A program made the position numbers and the translations under genes. Positions 10,294 through 20,867 of a stretch of DNA of 64,000 bases are shown piece by piece. The notes beneath the pieces were generated by a model. It was not told the DNA's origin, did not search any database, and worked only from the letters and a program-made list of their open reading frames with translations. Source of the stretch: Rachicladosporium sp. CCFEE 5018 (lineage: Eukaryota > Ascomycota > Dothideomycetes > Cladosporiales > Cladosporiaceae); assembly GCA_002077045.2 (NCBI GenBank), contig KZ111189.1, forward strand, positions 64,389-128,388, given 5' to 3'. The first letter of the stretch is position 1. Every line of letters starts with the position of its first letter.

Positions 10294-11214
10294 ATGCCTT
10301 CACTCACGTTCGTCACTGTAGACGTCTTCACTCGTACTCGCTTCAAAGGCAACCCGCTCGCTATCGTCACCATCCCATCTGGTCTGGACGTCCCAACGCA
10401 AACTCTCCAAGCCATCACTCGCGAATTCAACTTTTCGGAAACAGTCTTCCTCCACGAAAGCTCAGACACCACAGCAGATGTCCCAGCATGGACGATCCGC
10501 ATCTTCATGACCGAGGCAGAACTTCCGTTCGCGGGCCATCCAACAATTGGTACGGCCTGCTATGTAGTGAGCACCCTTGCCCCTGGCAAGTCACGCGCAA
10601 TACTCCAATGTAAGGCTGGTCCTATCGAGATCGAGTACGCAAATGGCGTGTCTCGAGCCTCGATCCCTCACAATGTCCATGTTCACACCGAATCGCCCTT
10701 CACCGGCACCGAAGTTGAGACTTTGCAGCCGAAGCTCGAGGGCAAAGGTCTGCTCAACATCGTCACGGTCTCTCCAGTGAAAGGCATGAACTTCATCTAC
10801 ATCCATCTGCCCGATCTCGAGACTCTCGCTTTAGTCGAATGCACTGGCTTGAAGCCCAGCCCTACCCTTGACTCTGCCTGGAACGTCGGCTTCTGTGGCT
10901 CCGTCTTCTATGCGCTCGGCGAACGGTCATCATCACCAGATGGCGCAGTAAAGCAAAGTCTGCGAATGCGCATGATCGAGGGTATCCTCGAAGACCCCGC
11001 TACTGGGTCTGCTGCTTGCGGGCTTGCGGCTTTCCTTACGATGAAGGGAGGCAATCGACATATCGAGTTTGAGATGACCCAGGGCGTCGAGATGGGACGA
11101 CAAAGCGATATCGGCGTTGCGGTAACGCTCGATCAAAGTGCAAAAGCAGTCGAGAAGATTGTTCTCAGTGGCAGTGCGGTGAAGGTGATGGAGGGCCGGG
11201 TGGAGTATGATTGA
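10294..11214 (+). CDS. PhzF-family isomerase/epimerase-like protein
   Basis: A single exon of 306 aa. The N-terminus reads FVTVDVFTRTRFKGNPLAIV, the signature opening of the PhzF fold. FNFSETVFL follows, with the conserved catalytic-position Glu at residue 49, then ELPFAGHPTIGTA. The C-terminal half repeats the fold, with EDPATGSAACGLAAFLT and MGRQSDI. These are the diagnostic motifs of the PhzF superfamily, related in fold to diaminopimelate epimerase. Bacterial PhzF isomerises trans-2,3-dihydro-3-hydroxyanthranilate in phenazine synthesis, but fungal members are not linked to phenazines and their substrates are mostly unknown. No biosynthetic cluster surrounds this copy. The length is close to the family norm (~280-300 aa). 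The ATG at 10294 starts directly at the fold. The gene is convergent with the unknown gene ending at 11295. Confidence 0.92.
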   Translation: MPSLTFVTVDVFTRTRFKGNPLAIVTIPSGLDVPTQTLQAITREFNFSETVFLHESSDTTADVPAWTIRIFMTEAELPFAGHPTIGTACYVVSTLAPGKSRAILQCKAGPIEIEYANGVSRASIPHNVHVHTESPFTGTEVETLQPKLEGKGLLNIVTVSPVKGMNFIYIHLPDLETLALVECTGLKPSPTLDSAWNVGFCGSVFYALGERSSSPDGAVKQSLRMRMIEGILEDPATGSAACGLAAFLTMKGGNRHIEFEMTQGVEMGRQSDIGVAVTLDQSAKAVEKIVLSGSAVKVMEGRVEYD

Positions 11215-11294
11215 GCGCTACCTCACTACTCCATTTGGCCTCTACCTACATCTTTGTGCGATTGCCACTGGTGTCTAACGCTGTTCTGAGGCTG

Positions 11295-13941
11295 TCAAGT
11301 CTCGGCAAGGACGTCCCCCGGTGCACGTGGATCTTTGTAGCGGAATCCCGGTGGTCTGAGCGGATACTGCGGCAATTGCCAGCTGAAGGCCGAACCGAAG
11401 TGTGAGGAGTCGTCGTCATTTCCAGGACCCAACGAAGAGGCGATTGTCCTCGGCTCCGCAGCCACCGAAGCGGGAGTTGCCTGCTGTCTAGAGCCTTGTA
11501 TCTGAGGCACGGGCTGTCTCGCTTGTCCCGAGTAGCGCTGGATCTGCTGTGTGTTGCTGCTGAGGCCACGTCCTGTTGCTGGTGGCGTGATTGAACGACT
11601 CTGTGTCACTACTCTCGGAGCTGTCCCACTTGGCAGGCCCCTCGATGGCGCCGGCGACAAGATGCGGGATCGCTGTCGATCGCCTGAACCGGCTACTACA
11701 GGCATCCTCTTGACGCTGGAGTCAGGACCTTTTCCCGAACTTCCTTGAACGCTCGTCAACGGGGTCGCGGCCTCATAGTGGGAATCTCGCGCGCTCACTG
11801 CGTCACGCGCCGAGGTATGCGAAGTCGATCTGGCGGCGGAGGAGGCGCGCGACGCTCCAGCCAGTGCCGAGGACTGAGTGTCCCTTGTGAGTGATGGCGA
11901 AAGGCTTAGCCCAATTCCACTATCCACAAAGCCCGAGCTACCAGCTTGTGAAGAATTTGAGGAGTCGATGTCTCCGCTGACAGGCGTGGCAGACGGCGCA
12001 GGTAGGTGTTTCGGTTGTCGAGAAGCCCCTTTTTGGGCGGTATCGCGGTGTCCAAACACGACGATGCCTTCGGGATGAAGACGGAAAATGTTGTCCAGGG
12101 CTCTGCGCTTGCCTTTGTACCATTTCTTTCGCCTGTCTCCAAGTTGTGCAATCAATTTGGCACCATGGTCCGCACAGCCCTTCCCGATCAGCTGCGATGT
12201 ACACGTGCAGGGCGTCGAATCAAAGGACTCGTGTGGTTCATTCCACCAGATATCTTCGATCAGCTGTATGTCCGAGGAGCCCCAATTAATTTGACCGATC
12301 TCCTCCGAGATCAGCCGCAGCCTCGCCATGGGGACTCCCAGAAGGTCCAGACCCTTCGGAACGCGCTGCTGTGTGTTGCATGTGGTGGACTTTGCCTCTA
12401 GCAGATCCCCAAAATTTGTACCCATGAGGACTACCGCCCCGACTTTGTTGACGAACGGCAGCCACTCGCTGCCAGACTTCTTCAATTCCAGGTAGCGTGG
12501 TTGCGTTGCAGGCTTCGCGGATAACAAGTCTACGAATGAGAAACCCTCCAGTCTGCGTTTCCCAGCGCCGCGGAACTGCCACTGCTTCGTGGCACTACAT
12601 CTGAGCTTGACTTGATGTGACAGGATCTCATAAAGCACCTCCAGATATCCTTCCACTAGATGCTGGAACGTGTAGGTGCCATCACCGTACAGATCGAGCT
12701 TGCGGTTCGTCTTGTCGAGTAGCACGGCACTGGCTGTCCCTAAGGGCGGATCCTCGATCATGATGTGATTAAAGTTCCCTTTCACTACCAGGATCAATAC
12801 GGTCAGAGGTATCCTGGTTGAAGGCAGTCTCTCTGTTACTCACCAAAGTCTTTCCTGATATGCGGCGCTCGTGCATGAGTCAATGCGGCGCGACTGAGAT
12901 GCAGCAGGCCGCTTGCGCCATCTAGAAACCAAGCGCGCCGATCGTCCGCTCCGTATAGAACCTGGGACTAGTCAGCTGCGCTTGTCGACACTGCCCATCT
13001 TGTACGCGAACACAAGACTGACCATGTCTATGTTAGCAGCTTCGGCTATCTTTCTCTGGAACGGGACAGAACCCTTGAATGCGTGGAGTACTGCGCTATC
13101 TTTATTGCCCGGCAGAAACTTGGTGCCAATGCCCAGGATTTTCGTCACGTTGATCGTAACACCATCGAGAGCCAGGCCGGATGAATCGTATCTATTACCG
13201 GCGAACCCGATGGACTCATATGCAGCACTTTCCACACCTGGAGAGAGATCAGTCAACAGTGATGAAGTGCAGCAAATGCGAGACGATGTGCTGACCAGCA
13301 TTGCATAAGCCCAGATGTGCAAACCCCACAAAATGCCGCTCAACATTGAGGTGATCGAACGACGCTTCGATACTTCCAAAGGCTTTAGCTTGAGTGTAAC
13401 ATAGCCAGGATAGATCATCGCTGCGTAAGAAGTGCCACATGCTCGAGCGCACGGTCCGTGCAACGTGTACAAACATTGTACAGAAGCCCTTCAGTACTAG
13501 TGTGTCATGGAAGATCGTGGCACGATGGGCATCTCCCAGGACAGTCATCAGGTCCACCGAGATCTCAAGACCAGGCTCGTTGTTTTCACGCCTAGGTATA
13601 GGGTACCCACTGACAAGCACGGGATTGCGCACCATTCCAGTCCAGCACAAAGCATCGACAGTTGCCTTTCCATCTGTTGGCGTGGGCGGCATTGCTATAT
13701 TATCCAGTTCCAGTACATGCCAGTCTCCTTGCCTCACTAGTTTGCCAGAGGTATGACCGACTGAGGCTTCAGTATGGCTTCTACAAACCGAAACCACCCA
13801 GCATAGTACCTCACTAACATCAAGCAACGTTACTAGACAAGAAGAAGATACCCTCAGGTCAGTAAAGAGAGCGGCCCCGCTGGGGAACGTGGCGGAGATC
13901 GTGAAGCCCCTCGGGCTGTGAACTATCGCGCAAGTCAGCAT
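11295..13941 (-). CDS. Uncharacterised fungal protein, probable C-terminal part of a larger gene
   Basis: Four exons, 13941-13296, 13237-13023, 12961-12844 and 12784-11295, keep one frame through three GT-AG introns and give 822 aa. Landmarks are HSPRGFTISATFPSGAALF, CWTGMVRNPVLVSGYPIPRR, LVLKGFCTMFV, then VLYGADDRRAWFLDGASGLL, which resemble a large uncharacterised protein family I associate with Pezizomycotina. The last ~230 residues are Ser/Pro/Gln-rich and disordered. The N-terminus is doubtful. The first ATG (13941) sits inside what looks like a 3' splice site, with branch-like GCTGAC and AG at 13924-13923. The conserved sequence starts immediately after that AG, so the true protein probably begins upstream, in the frame ending at 14028. 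No signal peptide or catalytic motif was recognised. The function is unknown. Confidence 0.7.
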
Positions 13942-14027
13942 CAGGCTCTGTGACACTCAAATCAGCTTGTATTGTCCTTTCCAACTAGCTTCCTGACGAC
14001 GTTGGAGATGAGCTGATCGTAGTCCTC

Positions 14028-17000
14028 TTACGTAAGATCGCTCAGTACATGGGATGCAATTCTGAGACGGAAGTCTTTCGCTTTGAAGCAGCGCCTATCG
14101 CTGGAATGAGAAACTAAGGACCAGATGGTTGATCCGTGAGACTTCCATTCCTGCTGCAGGGCGTATCCATGCTCTCCATGCGTGACCCATGTGTACCTTA
14201 CTTGGTCGTAGCATTGTAGAGTGTGACAACTATACTGGATCGGGCTGCACTTACCAGACATCAAGGTCGAGACTTCGGCTCTGAGTTCTTGCTCACACAA
14301 GTCATCCAAACACCTAAGTACCTCAGGGCCCAGCTCAGACCACAGAAGCTGCGCGTAGTCGCGGCACGTTGTCGCGAACGCCATATGTGGCAAGCCGACA
14401 AGGCATATGACATCCGATAATGCTGCTTGACTAGGCTTGCCATATTGCTCCTGCATGAATTGCAAAGGGTTCCACGGCACACGTAAACTAACTTGGATGA
14501 TACGCATGATCCTCCGGTTTCGCGTGGCTTTCTCCTTGACATATTCGACGAGCATGGTTCGTATAGATTTATGCATCTCGCCTGTCGACTCGAACGTATG
14601 GTTCCTAGCATTCAAATGCCTGATGAGCCAAGTGTAGTCTGCTCCGTCTAACAAAAATCGCTCAGCCTCTAGAAGCTCAGCGTCGTCAAGCTCCGCCTCT
14701 TCTTCAGGCTCGGGGGGTAATTGTGAAAGATCGACGTCAGGGGGATGGTCCAAGCCGCTCGATTCACTCTGGTCCCATCGCGACATCTTCTCCACAAGGC
14801 TCATGTCATCGAGCTTGCTTGGTTTCGGGCCCGCGTCAGCCAGTAAGTGTTCCACTATTATTCGACATTTCGTACGGAGGAACACCGCGCTGCGATGTTG
14901 AACGCCGAGCTTCGCTTTGCTGTCAAGCAAAGATGCGAAGTGCTTCATGATCTCGGTGCAATCTTGTACAAGCGCCTGGTGGGCAGCATCTGGTGTGTGT
15001 ACGCTATTCGATTGTGTATCAACATGGTGCATATCGCGTTCGATACGGGACGAGAGTCGAGCGATCAGTCTGGTTCGCGCATCAGGATGTAGCCCATCAT
15101 CACTCCAAACGCTGCCGCCCTCGTTGATATCCACCGTGGCAGGCACCTTACTGTCATAGGGTATGGCCATAGAAGATGGCAACGTAGTGGATTGAGCATG
15201 TGCTACCGACGATCTGGAGCTCCCAGAAGGCCGCTGACTCCCGGCTGACGACGTCTCCTCCAAGTCTTCTGTCTCGTACATTGATACTGGCACTGGCGGG
15301 ACGTGAAAAGTCTCTCGCCGAGTCACGCGATCGTCTGTGCGCGCATTGCCCAACGACTGCAAGGGCAAGCCACTTGCTACGTGCGTCGACATCGCTGGAA
15401 CGCCGGCAGCTATGTCCGACAATCCGCGTTCTTGCGACTCGCGTTCGCTGCGTGCGCCCTGAGCACGCATGGAGCCAGTCGACATTGCTTGTGCGTGTAC
15501 GTGCCATTCACAATGCTGCTGATGTCGATACTGGTGTTCCTTACGGTAGAACTTTTCAGGGCAGCTTTCACACTGGAATTGCGGAAGGTCGTTGTGTGAC
15601 TCCATATGCCGTCTGGTTTCTTTCGCAGAGAGGGATCGGTAACCACAGATACTGCATGCTTTTCGATCAGTCGCAGGTGGCGTGTCGTACATGATGCTAG
15701 CAAGCAGGTCGTCATCGAGGTCATTCTGCTTCTGCTTCTTCTTGTTGAAGTTGTCCTTCTTACCGTCTTTGCCGCTTAGTGGGACAGAGAGGTCGATGAT
15801 CTCGCCGTATTCGTACACGGCAGAAGTGTTCGACTTGTTTGAATTGCCAGACTTCATAGCTTGCCGGCGTATAATGACGCGGAGCGCCGTCGTCACCTTG
15901 GCCATCCGGAACAGGCTCACGTGAACGTCTTTCTGGATCCTTGCGACATCGAACAGGACCCATTCGACATTTGCCTCCCGCTCGCGAAGGGTCTTCTCGG
16001 CGATCAGACGATCAACGATGCCCATTTGCTCGGGCAAGAGCCTTGTTGAGAAGTAATTCATAGCGCTAATGCCAGTTCGTTCCAGATGCCTACGTCCCAT
16101 AGCTTCTAGCTTGATGTCGTCTGCTGGCAGAGGACGTTTGCCGACCCTAGACCAGACGCCCATTTCACCGTTCGGTGGCGTGAGTTTCGTCAGCACGAAA
16201 CCTTCATGCCTCAGGTCCGGTTGTATAGTCATCGAAACGGGTTCGATGTTGCGGCCGCCGCCCCGACTCCCATCGCCAAAGTTAATGTACGATCGTCCAT
16301 GTGGTTGCGGATGATCAGGAACCGAGCCCACTGCAGCAATCGCACTGTCTTTCGTCGGGACAGCAGTGTCTTGTGGCTGCGTTGCAGCTTCCGTAGATGG
16401 CCGAATTCGGTCTGGTAAGGGACGAGCGACGTCAGGGTAAGATGTTTGAGACCCATCATTTAGACATTCGGGCTCATGATTGTCCCAGTGTTGCAACGAG
16501 GACATACTTGGTAAGGGACTGGGAGCATTTCTTGCATGCTCGCTCGCGCGAGCCTCTGCCACACGCGCATTCCTTTCAGATGCCTCCTCAGGTGTTTCCG
16601 GCATCCCAATTAAGTCATAGTACTCAAATGCTGCAGGAAGCAGCATCTGAATCGGTACATGAGGCGGTCTGGGTACGGGGTCATCGTCTCTGCGCACGAT
16701 TTCGTCTCGACTGAGTACGTATACATGGTATCCCCAAGCTGGAGTGTATGCCCATGGTATCTTCGAGTCGAGTATGATGTTGCGTGTGTTGCGGCTCACG
16801 GCCCCAGGTGTACGGTAATCTGCGCCCTTTCCAGAGCGTTCTTCGTGCAGTTGTACCTTCTCCTCGTTGACAAACAGCGACTTCTTGTGGTGGATCTCGT
16901 TCCGATCGGCGTGTCCAGGCTCGTGCGCGAGGTCACGTACAGCGTTCCGTATGGACATCCTGTATGGTTCCTGTGCCTTTTCCAAACTTATTCGAGATCT

Positions 17001-17042
17001 TATGCGTGATCGAAAGTGAATGAAATTGGTCTCGGAACTCAT
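14028..17042 (-). CDS. Uncharacterised C2H2-zinc-finger-containing protein, 1004 aa
   Basis: One uninterrupted frame. The first ATG is at 17042; the frame stays open further upstream but without ATG. An N-terminal conserved-looking block includes ILDSKIPWAYTPAWGYHVYV and IQMLLPAAFEYYDLIGMPET. Near residue 461 there is a C2H2-like finger (CSICGYRSLSAKETRRHMESH), followed by a second Cys/His module (FQCESCPEKFYRKEHQYRH). The C-terminal ~200 residues hold conserved-looking Trp/Pro blocks such as VSLRVPWNPLQFMQEQYGKP. The architecture resembles large fungal proteins of unknown function, and nucleic-acid binding is only inferred from the fingers. The frame ends in ACG-TAA at 14028. The codons after the stop continue to read like protein, and the next conserved block resumes ~100 bp on. 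It may therefore be the 5' part of a longer, interrupted gene with the 11295-13941 entry. Confidence 0.7.
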   Translation of the reverse strand: MSSETNFIHFRSRIRSRISLEKAQEPYRMSIRNAVRDLAHEPGHADRNEIHHKKSLFVNEEKVQLHEERSGKGADYRTPGAVSRNTRNIILDSKIPWAYTPAWGYHVYVLSRDEIVRRDDDPVPRPPHVPIQMLLPAAFEYYDLIGMPETPEEASERNARVAEARASEHARNAPSPLPSMSSLQHWDNHEPECLNDGSQTSYPDVARPLPDRIRPSTEAATQPQDTAVPTKDSAIAAVGSVPDHPQPHGRSYINFGDGSRGGGRNIEPVSMTIQPDLRHEGFVLTKLTPPNGEMGVWSRVGKRPLPADDIKLEAMGRRHLERTGISAMNYFSTRLLPEQMGIVDRLIAEKTLREREANVEWVLFDVARIQKDVHVSLFRMAKVTTALRVIIRRQAMKSGNSNKSNTSAVYEYGEIIDLSVPLSGKDGKKDNFNKKKQKQNDLDDDLLASIMYDTPPATDRKACSICGYRSLSAKETRRHMESHNDLPQFQCESCPEKFYRKEHQYRHQQHCEWHVHAQAMSTGSMRAQGARSERESQERGLSDIAAGVPAMSTHVASGLPLQSLGNARTDDRVTRRETFHVPPVPVSMYETEDLEETSSAGSQRPSGSSRSSVAHAQSTTLPSSMAIPYDSKVPATVDINEGGSVWSDDGLHPDARTRLIARLSSRIERDMHHVDTQSNSVHTPDAAHQALVQDCTEIMKHFASLLDSKAKLGVQHRSAVFLRTKCRIIVEHLLADAGPKPSKLDDMSLVEKMSRWDQSESSGLDHPPDVDLSQLPPEPEEEAELDDAELLEAERFLLDGADYTWLIRHLNARNHTFESTGEMHKSIRTMLVEYVKEKATRNRRIMRIIQVSLRVPWNPLQFMQEQYGKPSQAALSDVICLVGLPHMAFATTCRDYAQLLWSELGPEVLRCLDDLCEQELRAEVSTLMSGKCSPIQYSCHTLQCYDQVRYTWVTHGEHGYALQQEWKSHGSTIWSLVSHSSDRRCFKAKDFRLRIASHVLSDLT

Positions 17043-17939
17043 CTGAGGTGGAGCATGTCCAAGGTGCTGAGCAGTTCTAACCGTGCATGAGTGGCGCCTG
17101 CAATCAGGCCTGAGGCACACGATATCGGCGGCTTCGATGTGGGAGGCGCGTATCACTCGGAGGCCGCTGGATTTCGGTGCGCCTAGCAGCCTCGTTTCCA
17201 GGTGCTCGTGGAAAAGAATACGAGGCTCAAGAACCTGCCAAAGGGCAACACAGACTCGTTCAAGGAACAAGTCTTTCAGGACAAATCGTAGAGACCTTGT
17301 AGTAGCAGCATGACCTGGCCATGAGCACCTACAGCGGACTATCAGAGATATATTTGAACGTTACGCCCGTTGCTTGCCACTCCAGGCTCACAATTCAATT
17401 AATGAGGCAACGATCACCACCACCTCCGCAATCTCAATGTACTGGGAATAGCACAAACTGTGGTATTGACGTAAGGCATCGGCGGTAGCATATGCAGATT
17501 CCCAAACTTGGTGAGCGGGGCTAGGTTGAGTATGTCGACCTGAGCTTTTGGCTATGCAGAACGCAATACGGGGCCGGTCCTCAGCGTCCTCGTTTGGCGC
17601 TCTATGCTGCGCTGGCGGCATTGATGTAGCCAGCAGCGACACCCAATCATCTATTAGCGCTCTACAGTGGGAAGTGTAAGTTGCAGGCGAGATTGGGATC
17701 GATGGGTATGCTTATGGCATTATCTGACCCGCAGCTGTCGTAGGACAGGTTTCGGCAACGCGGCGCCAGTGCAATCTCCAAGCATAAACTAGGCCGTGAA
17801 GCTATGATGGGCCTGCTCTGTACCTGCTGATGTGGTCAGGTAGTGTGATCGTGCCGTGTAGAAGATGTTGAATGAGTGACTCCTGTAGAAGCTCCGGCTC
17901 ATTTCAGTCTTCTCGGCTGTGCAGTATTTGCATAACTAC
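17043..17939. other. Intergenic, nothing recognised
   Basis: About 900 bp upstream of the C2H2 gene. It contains only short frames without family resemblance and presumably holds that gene's promoter. Confidence 0.45.
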
Positions 17940-18280
17940 ATGATACATAGTCAGCGTGCTGTTGGTCCGCTGACCTTCCCTCCCTCTTCTCATGAGCCGC
18001 AGTACCGTGTCGAAGAGTTCTTCCATCATTCGCCACCGTCTTCAGCCTGCTGCCGAACACATTCTCCCTAGTCGAGATCGGCTTCGGCATCAGTACCGGC
18101 GACGACGACGACGCCTCGCATGTACCCTTCCATCTCATCCCCATCGAGCAAAAGCTGCCGAAAGATCGACCGCCAGCAAGCGTATTCCCTTTACCCAACC
18201 CACTCACAACCACCCATACACTCCTCAAAATCCTCGCGGACCCCGTTGATCATCGAGACCCTTCTCGCAACATCGAATAA
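17940..18280 (+). CDS. Candidate small two-exon gene, 97 aa, or gene relic
   Basis: A plus-strand frame from about 18003 to the TAA at 18278-18280 has strongly C-biased third positions. It reads LPSFATVFSLLPNTFSLVEI and, further on, ASHVPFHLIPIEQKLP, ending DHRDPSRNIE. It has no ATG of its own. Directly before it is a good 3' splice signal: branch-like GCTGAC, a pyrimidine tract, and AG at 18001-18002. Splicing from a weak donor after 17955 adds the mini-exon 17940-17955, giving an ATG start and a 97-aa product. I do not recognise the family. The hydrophobic first third could be a membrane or signal segment. Codon bias and splice signal favour a real or recently lost gene; the donor (GTGCTG) is the weakest part. 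The minus-strand frames over the same bases look like shadows. Confidence 0.3.
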
Positions 18281-18617
18281 CAAGAAGCGTTGAGCTCAAG
18301 GATGAGGGAGCGTAGTGTGTAAGAGCTTCAAACACCTGAAGAGCTGAAGTGTCGATCACCGGCTCCCAGGCCCGGCCACGCGGCCCTGCCATCCGCCAAA
18401 CCCCAGGAAAATACACCTGAACTTGCCATGCAGCCCCGGTACGTACCCCGCAGAATCTCCAACGTCACCTCGTTCTCGTCAAGGCGTTTTCCTGTCATCG
18501 TACCACCCAGATCATTTGCATAGCCACACCGCACGCGTAGCGCATCTGCCGCTCCAGATTACAAGTTTCCAGAACGCTTCTCGAAGCATCCGTCGCTGCT
18601 TCGCGCCCCGATCTAGC
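18281..18617. other. Intergenic, nothing recognised
   Basis: Short overlapping frames on both strands (for example 18328-18534 minus) have no support. The stretch probably contains the 3' UTR of the Zn2Cys6 gene. Confidence 0.4.
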
Positions 18618-20618
18618 TCAGCCTACGCGCGACCCTTGTGATTGTGTCTGTGCCTGAATTTGCAGTAGTGCTTGCCGCCTTTCCTCGGCTTCGCGCATGA
18701 TCTCCGCGTAAAGCCTGATGGAAGGAGCGAGGTGCGCCATGCGCTCGACTTCGGCCACGACTTCGGCAATGATGACATTCATCTGATGAGCCGGTGGCAG
18801 CAACGCGGCCAGGCTCGAGCTGAGCGTCGCGCCCATGAGGAGTAGGCTTTGTGAAACGATGCTCAGCGCGCCTTGCCAGAGGTATGGTAGGTGACCGTCG
18901 TGATGTGCCGTGATATACTCCAGTTGGCGAATGCAAGCCTCGAGGCACTTGCGACAGGCGTCTTGTACGCCCAGCTCGGATGCGCAGTTTTCATCTGCCA
19001 GAACAGCGAGGAGGTAGGGTCGGTATATGATGGTGCGGCAAGCGAAGTAGCGTAGGCGAAGCACTGTCTGTACTTGGTTCTGCGCTGGTAGACGTTCTCT
19101 CGGGAACTTGACTGGTGCTGGCAAGCCTTCGTACCATTGCGTGAGTTGAAAGTCCAGCTCCGCACAAACTGGGTCGAGTGAGGAGATAGTGACCTTGTTC
19201 CGTTCAGTGTTGTAAATCAAGTGAGATACGCGGTTCAGCAGACGACGAAGCGCAATCTCGGCCAGGAAGTACCAAAGCTCGTCCGATCCTGGAAGTTCCT
19301 CAAGCGATGCCATGGTGCTGTCGTATGGGAAGGAACGCGGAAGCCGCATGTTCTCCTCCAGTGAGACCACGCCGCTGTGTGGCAGGTCCATCTCGGCCAG
19401 CAAGTCCGACTCAATCATCAGTGTGTTCCAGTAGAGTCGCACTCCAAGCTCACGCAGCTGTGACGGCACCGAGCTCTGAGAAGAAAGCAGGAGCTGTACC
19501 TTCATGCTAGTATTATGTAGCAGGTTCCATGCCTCCAGTGGTCGTACCAGATATAGTAGGTAAGCAGATGCAAGGATGTGACACTGGGTGCTTAGCACGT
19601 CATTACGTGTCAGGAGACTCGGGAGCAGATTCCATGCAGCCGAGAAGTAAGCCATGCCTGGTGGCACCTGATCCACTGGCAGCCGGGAGATGCTGAGTCC
19701 TGAGTGTGCCGCCTGTCCAAGCGCGAGTACGAGCAATACGATGCAGCTATCCGGCAGACTACAAAAGCTCGACGCCATGGCGTTGTGATAGTATGCGTGC
19801 CATGTTGCCGGGTCCACACAGGCATACCAAACATTGACTCTTTCGAAGAATGCCCGTGCATACGCGTGCGCAGCTGAGAAGTCGAGAGAGTATCTCCCAA
19901 GCTCCAGAGGCGGCCTTGCCATCTCCAGCTGCAGGAGAACTTGTGGATCGCACTGTAGGGAGACAAGCTCCCGTATGATTGGCCACTGCAGCAAGTGCAG
20001 AGCAGGTGTGGTGTGTGCTTTCGGCATTGCTGAGATGTTTGCCTGCCAAGTGCCGAGTCCATTGAGAGGAGGCACATTGCCTGGCGCGCTCGTCGTGCTG
20101 ACTCGCTTCAGCACATGTGTGTCATCTGACGCAGTGTTGCTCGTGGCTGGGGAAATTGGGCCAATATGTCGATCTCCTGGGCTGTTCGAGTGGCTTAGTT
20201 GCAACAAGCCTTCGATACGAGCCAGTCGCTCAAGGATGAGCTTGTCGCCAGCATCCAGCTTGATCCCTGGTTCGCGGTACACGCAATCAGCGTGCAGCTC
20301 GGTACAAAGTCGGCACTTTGGGCGAGCGCCATCGCATCGTGACTTCCTACTTCGACAGATCTCACAGGCAATCGTGGCTCGACGGCGCGGATAGTCGAGC
20401 GGGTCGGCCGGGAAGCGTAGTCCTTTCAGTTCCATCGAGTCGCTCATCTTTGATTCGTTACCGGAATGCACATCGTCAATACTTTCAGCCCTCTGAGATG
20501 GTGCAGCAGGAGGAGGTTTCTCATAGGAAGAGCGAGATCTTTTCAAGCCGGGACGGTTGGCAGCAGGCGCTTCGCCATGTCCGTTAGCACGGCTGTCATC
20601 GGACAGAGGTCCTTCCAT
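18618..20618 (-). CDS. Zn2Cys6 fungal transcription factor
   Basis: A single exon of 666 aa. Residues 85-112 hold a canonical Zn2Cys6 binuclear cluster, CEICRSRKSRCDGARPKCRL and onwards, with Cys at 85, 88, 95, 102, 105 and 112 and spacing C-x2-C-x6-C-x6-C-x2-C-x6-C. It is followed by a linker and short dimerisation-like helix (DKLILERLARIEGLLQL). The remainder fits the fungal-specific transcription-factor middle homology region: helical, with PLEAWNLLHNTSMKVQLLL and RLYWNTLMIESDLLAEMDLP. The protein is presumed nuclear and to bind CGG-containing half-sites. The target pathway is not evident from its neighbours, none of which forms a biosynthetic cluster. The N-terminal ~80 residues are disordered with basic KRSRSS. 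The start at 20618 is the first ATG and the frame needs no intron. Confidence 0.92.
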   Translation of the reverse strand: MEGPLSDDSRANGHGEAPAANRPGLKRSRSSYEKPPPAAPSQRAESIDDVHSGNESKMSDSMELKGLRFPADPLDYPRRRATIACEICRSRKSRCDGARPKCRLCTELHADCVYREPGIKLDAGDKLILERLARIEGLLQLSHSNSPGDRHIGPISPATSNTASDDTHVLKRVSTTSAPGNVPPLNGLGTWQANISAMPKAHTTPALHLLQWPIIRELVSLQCDPQVLLQLEMARPPLELGRYSLDFSAAHAYARAFFERVNVWYACVDPATWHAYYHNAMASSFCSLPDSCIVLLVLALGQAAHSGLSISRLPVDQVPPGMAYFSAAWNLLPSLLTRNDVLSTQCHILASAYLLYLVRPLEAWNLLHNTSMKVQLLLSSQSSVPSQLRELGVRLYWNTLMIESDLLAEMDLPHSGVVSLEENMRLPRSFPYDSTMASLEELPGSDELWYFLAEIALRRLLNRVSHLIYNTERNKVTISSLDPVCAELDFQLTQWYEGLPAPVKFPRERLPAQNQVQTVLRLRYFACRTIIYRPYLLAVLADENCASELGVQDACRKCLEACIRQLEYITAHHDGHLPYLWQGALSIVSQSLLLMGATLSSSLAALLPPAHQMNVIIAEVVAEVERMAHLAPSIRLYAEIMREAEERRQALLQIQAQTQSQGSRVG

Positions 20619-20867
20619 GGCTGCAGATGCGAGTACGCAGGCGGGCTCGGAGCGTGCAAACTGAGTTGACCAGAAACGGACAGGCTGAGCGGGCTATATG
20701 CTCACGAACCAAAGTACCTCAACACAAAAGTAGTTGGGTTGGGCAGCAGCTCTAGAAGCGTCCGGGCGTGAGCCGGTTTATGGTGTCAGACCGGCGACAG
20801 GCACAAGATCTACCGGTTGACTGCCACGGGCCCGAGAGATGCAGACATAGATGAAGTGGCGCACTTC
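20619..20867. other. Short region between the Zn2Cys6 gene and the assembly gap
   Basis: This holds the promoter of the Zn2Cys6 gene. It may also include the 3' end of the gene interrupted by the gap: a minus frame from the gap edge reads to a TAG at 20810-20812. Its phase relative to the far side is unknowable. Confidence 0.4.

Noticed and set aside
10294..11214. PhzF gene as part of a phenazine or other secondary-metabolite cluster
   Set aside because: No other biosynthetic, transporter or regulator gene of such a cluster is adjacent; stand-alone PhzF-like genes are common in fungi.
14028..18280. Zn2Cys6 factor and the unknown large genes as a metabolic cluster
   Set aside because: No biosynthetic enzyme is present nearby; the neighbours appear unrelated.
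17899..18534. Minus-strand frames opposite the candidate small gene
   Set aside because: They lack the C3 bias and splice signals seen on the plus strand, so they look like shadows.
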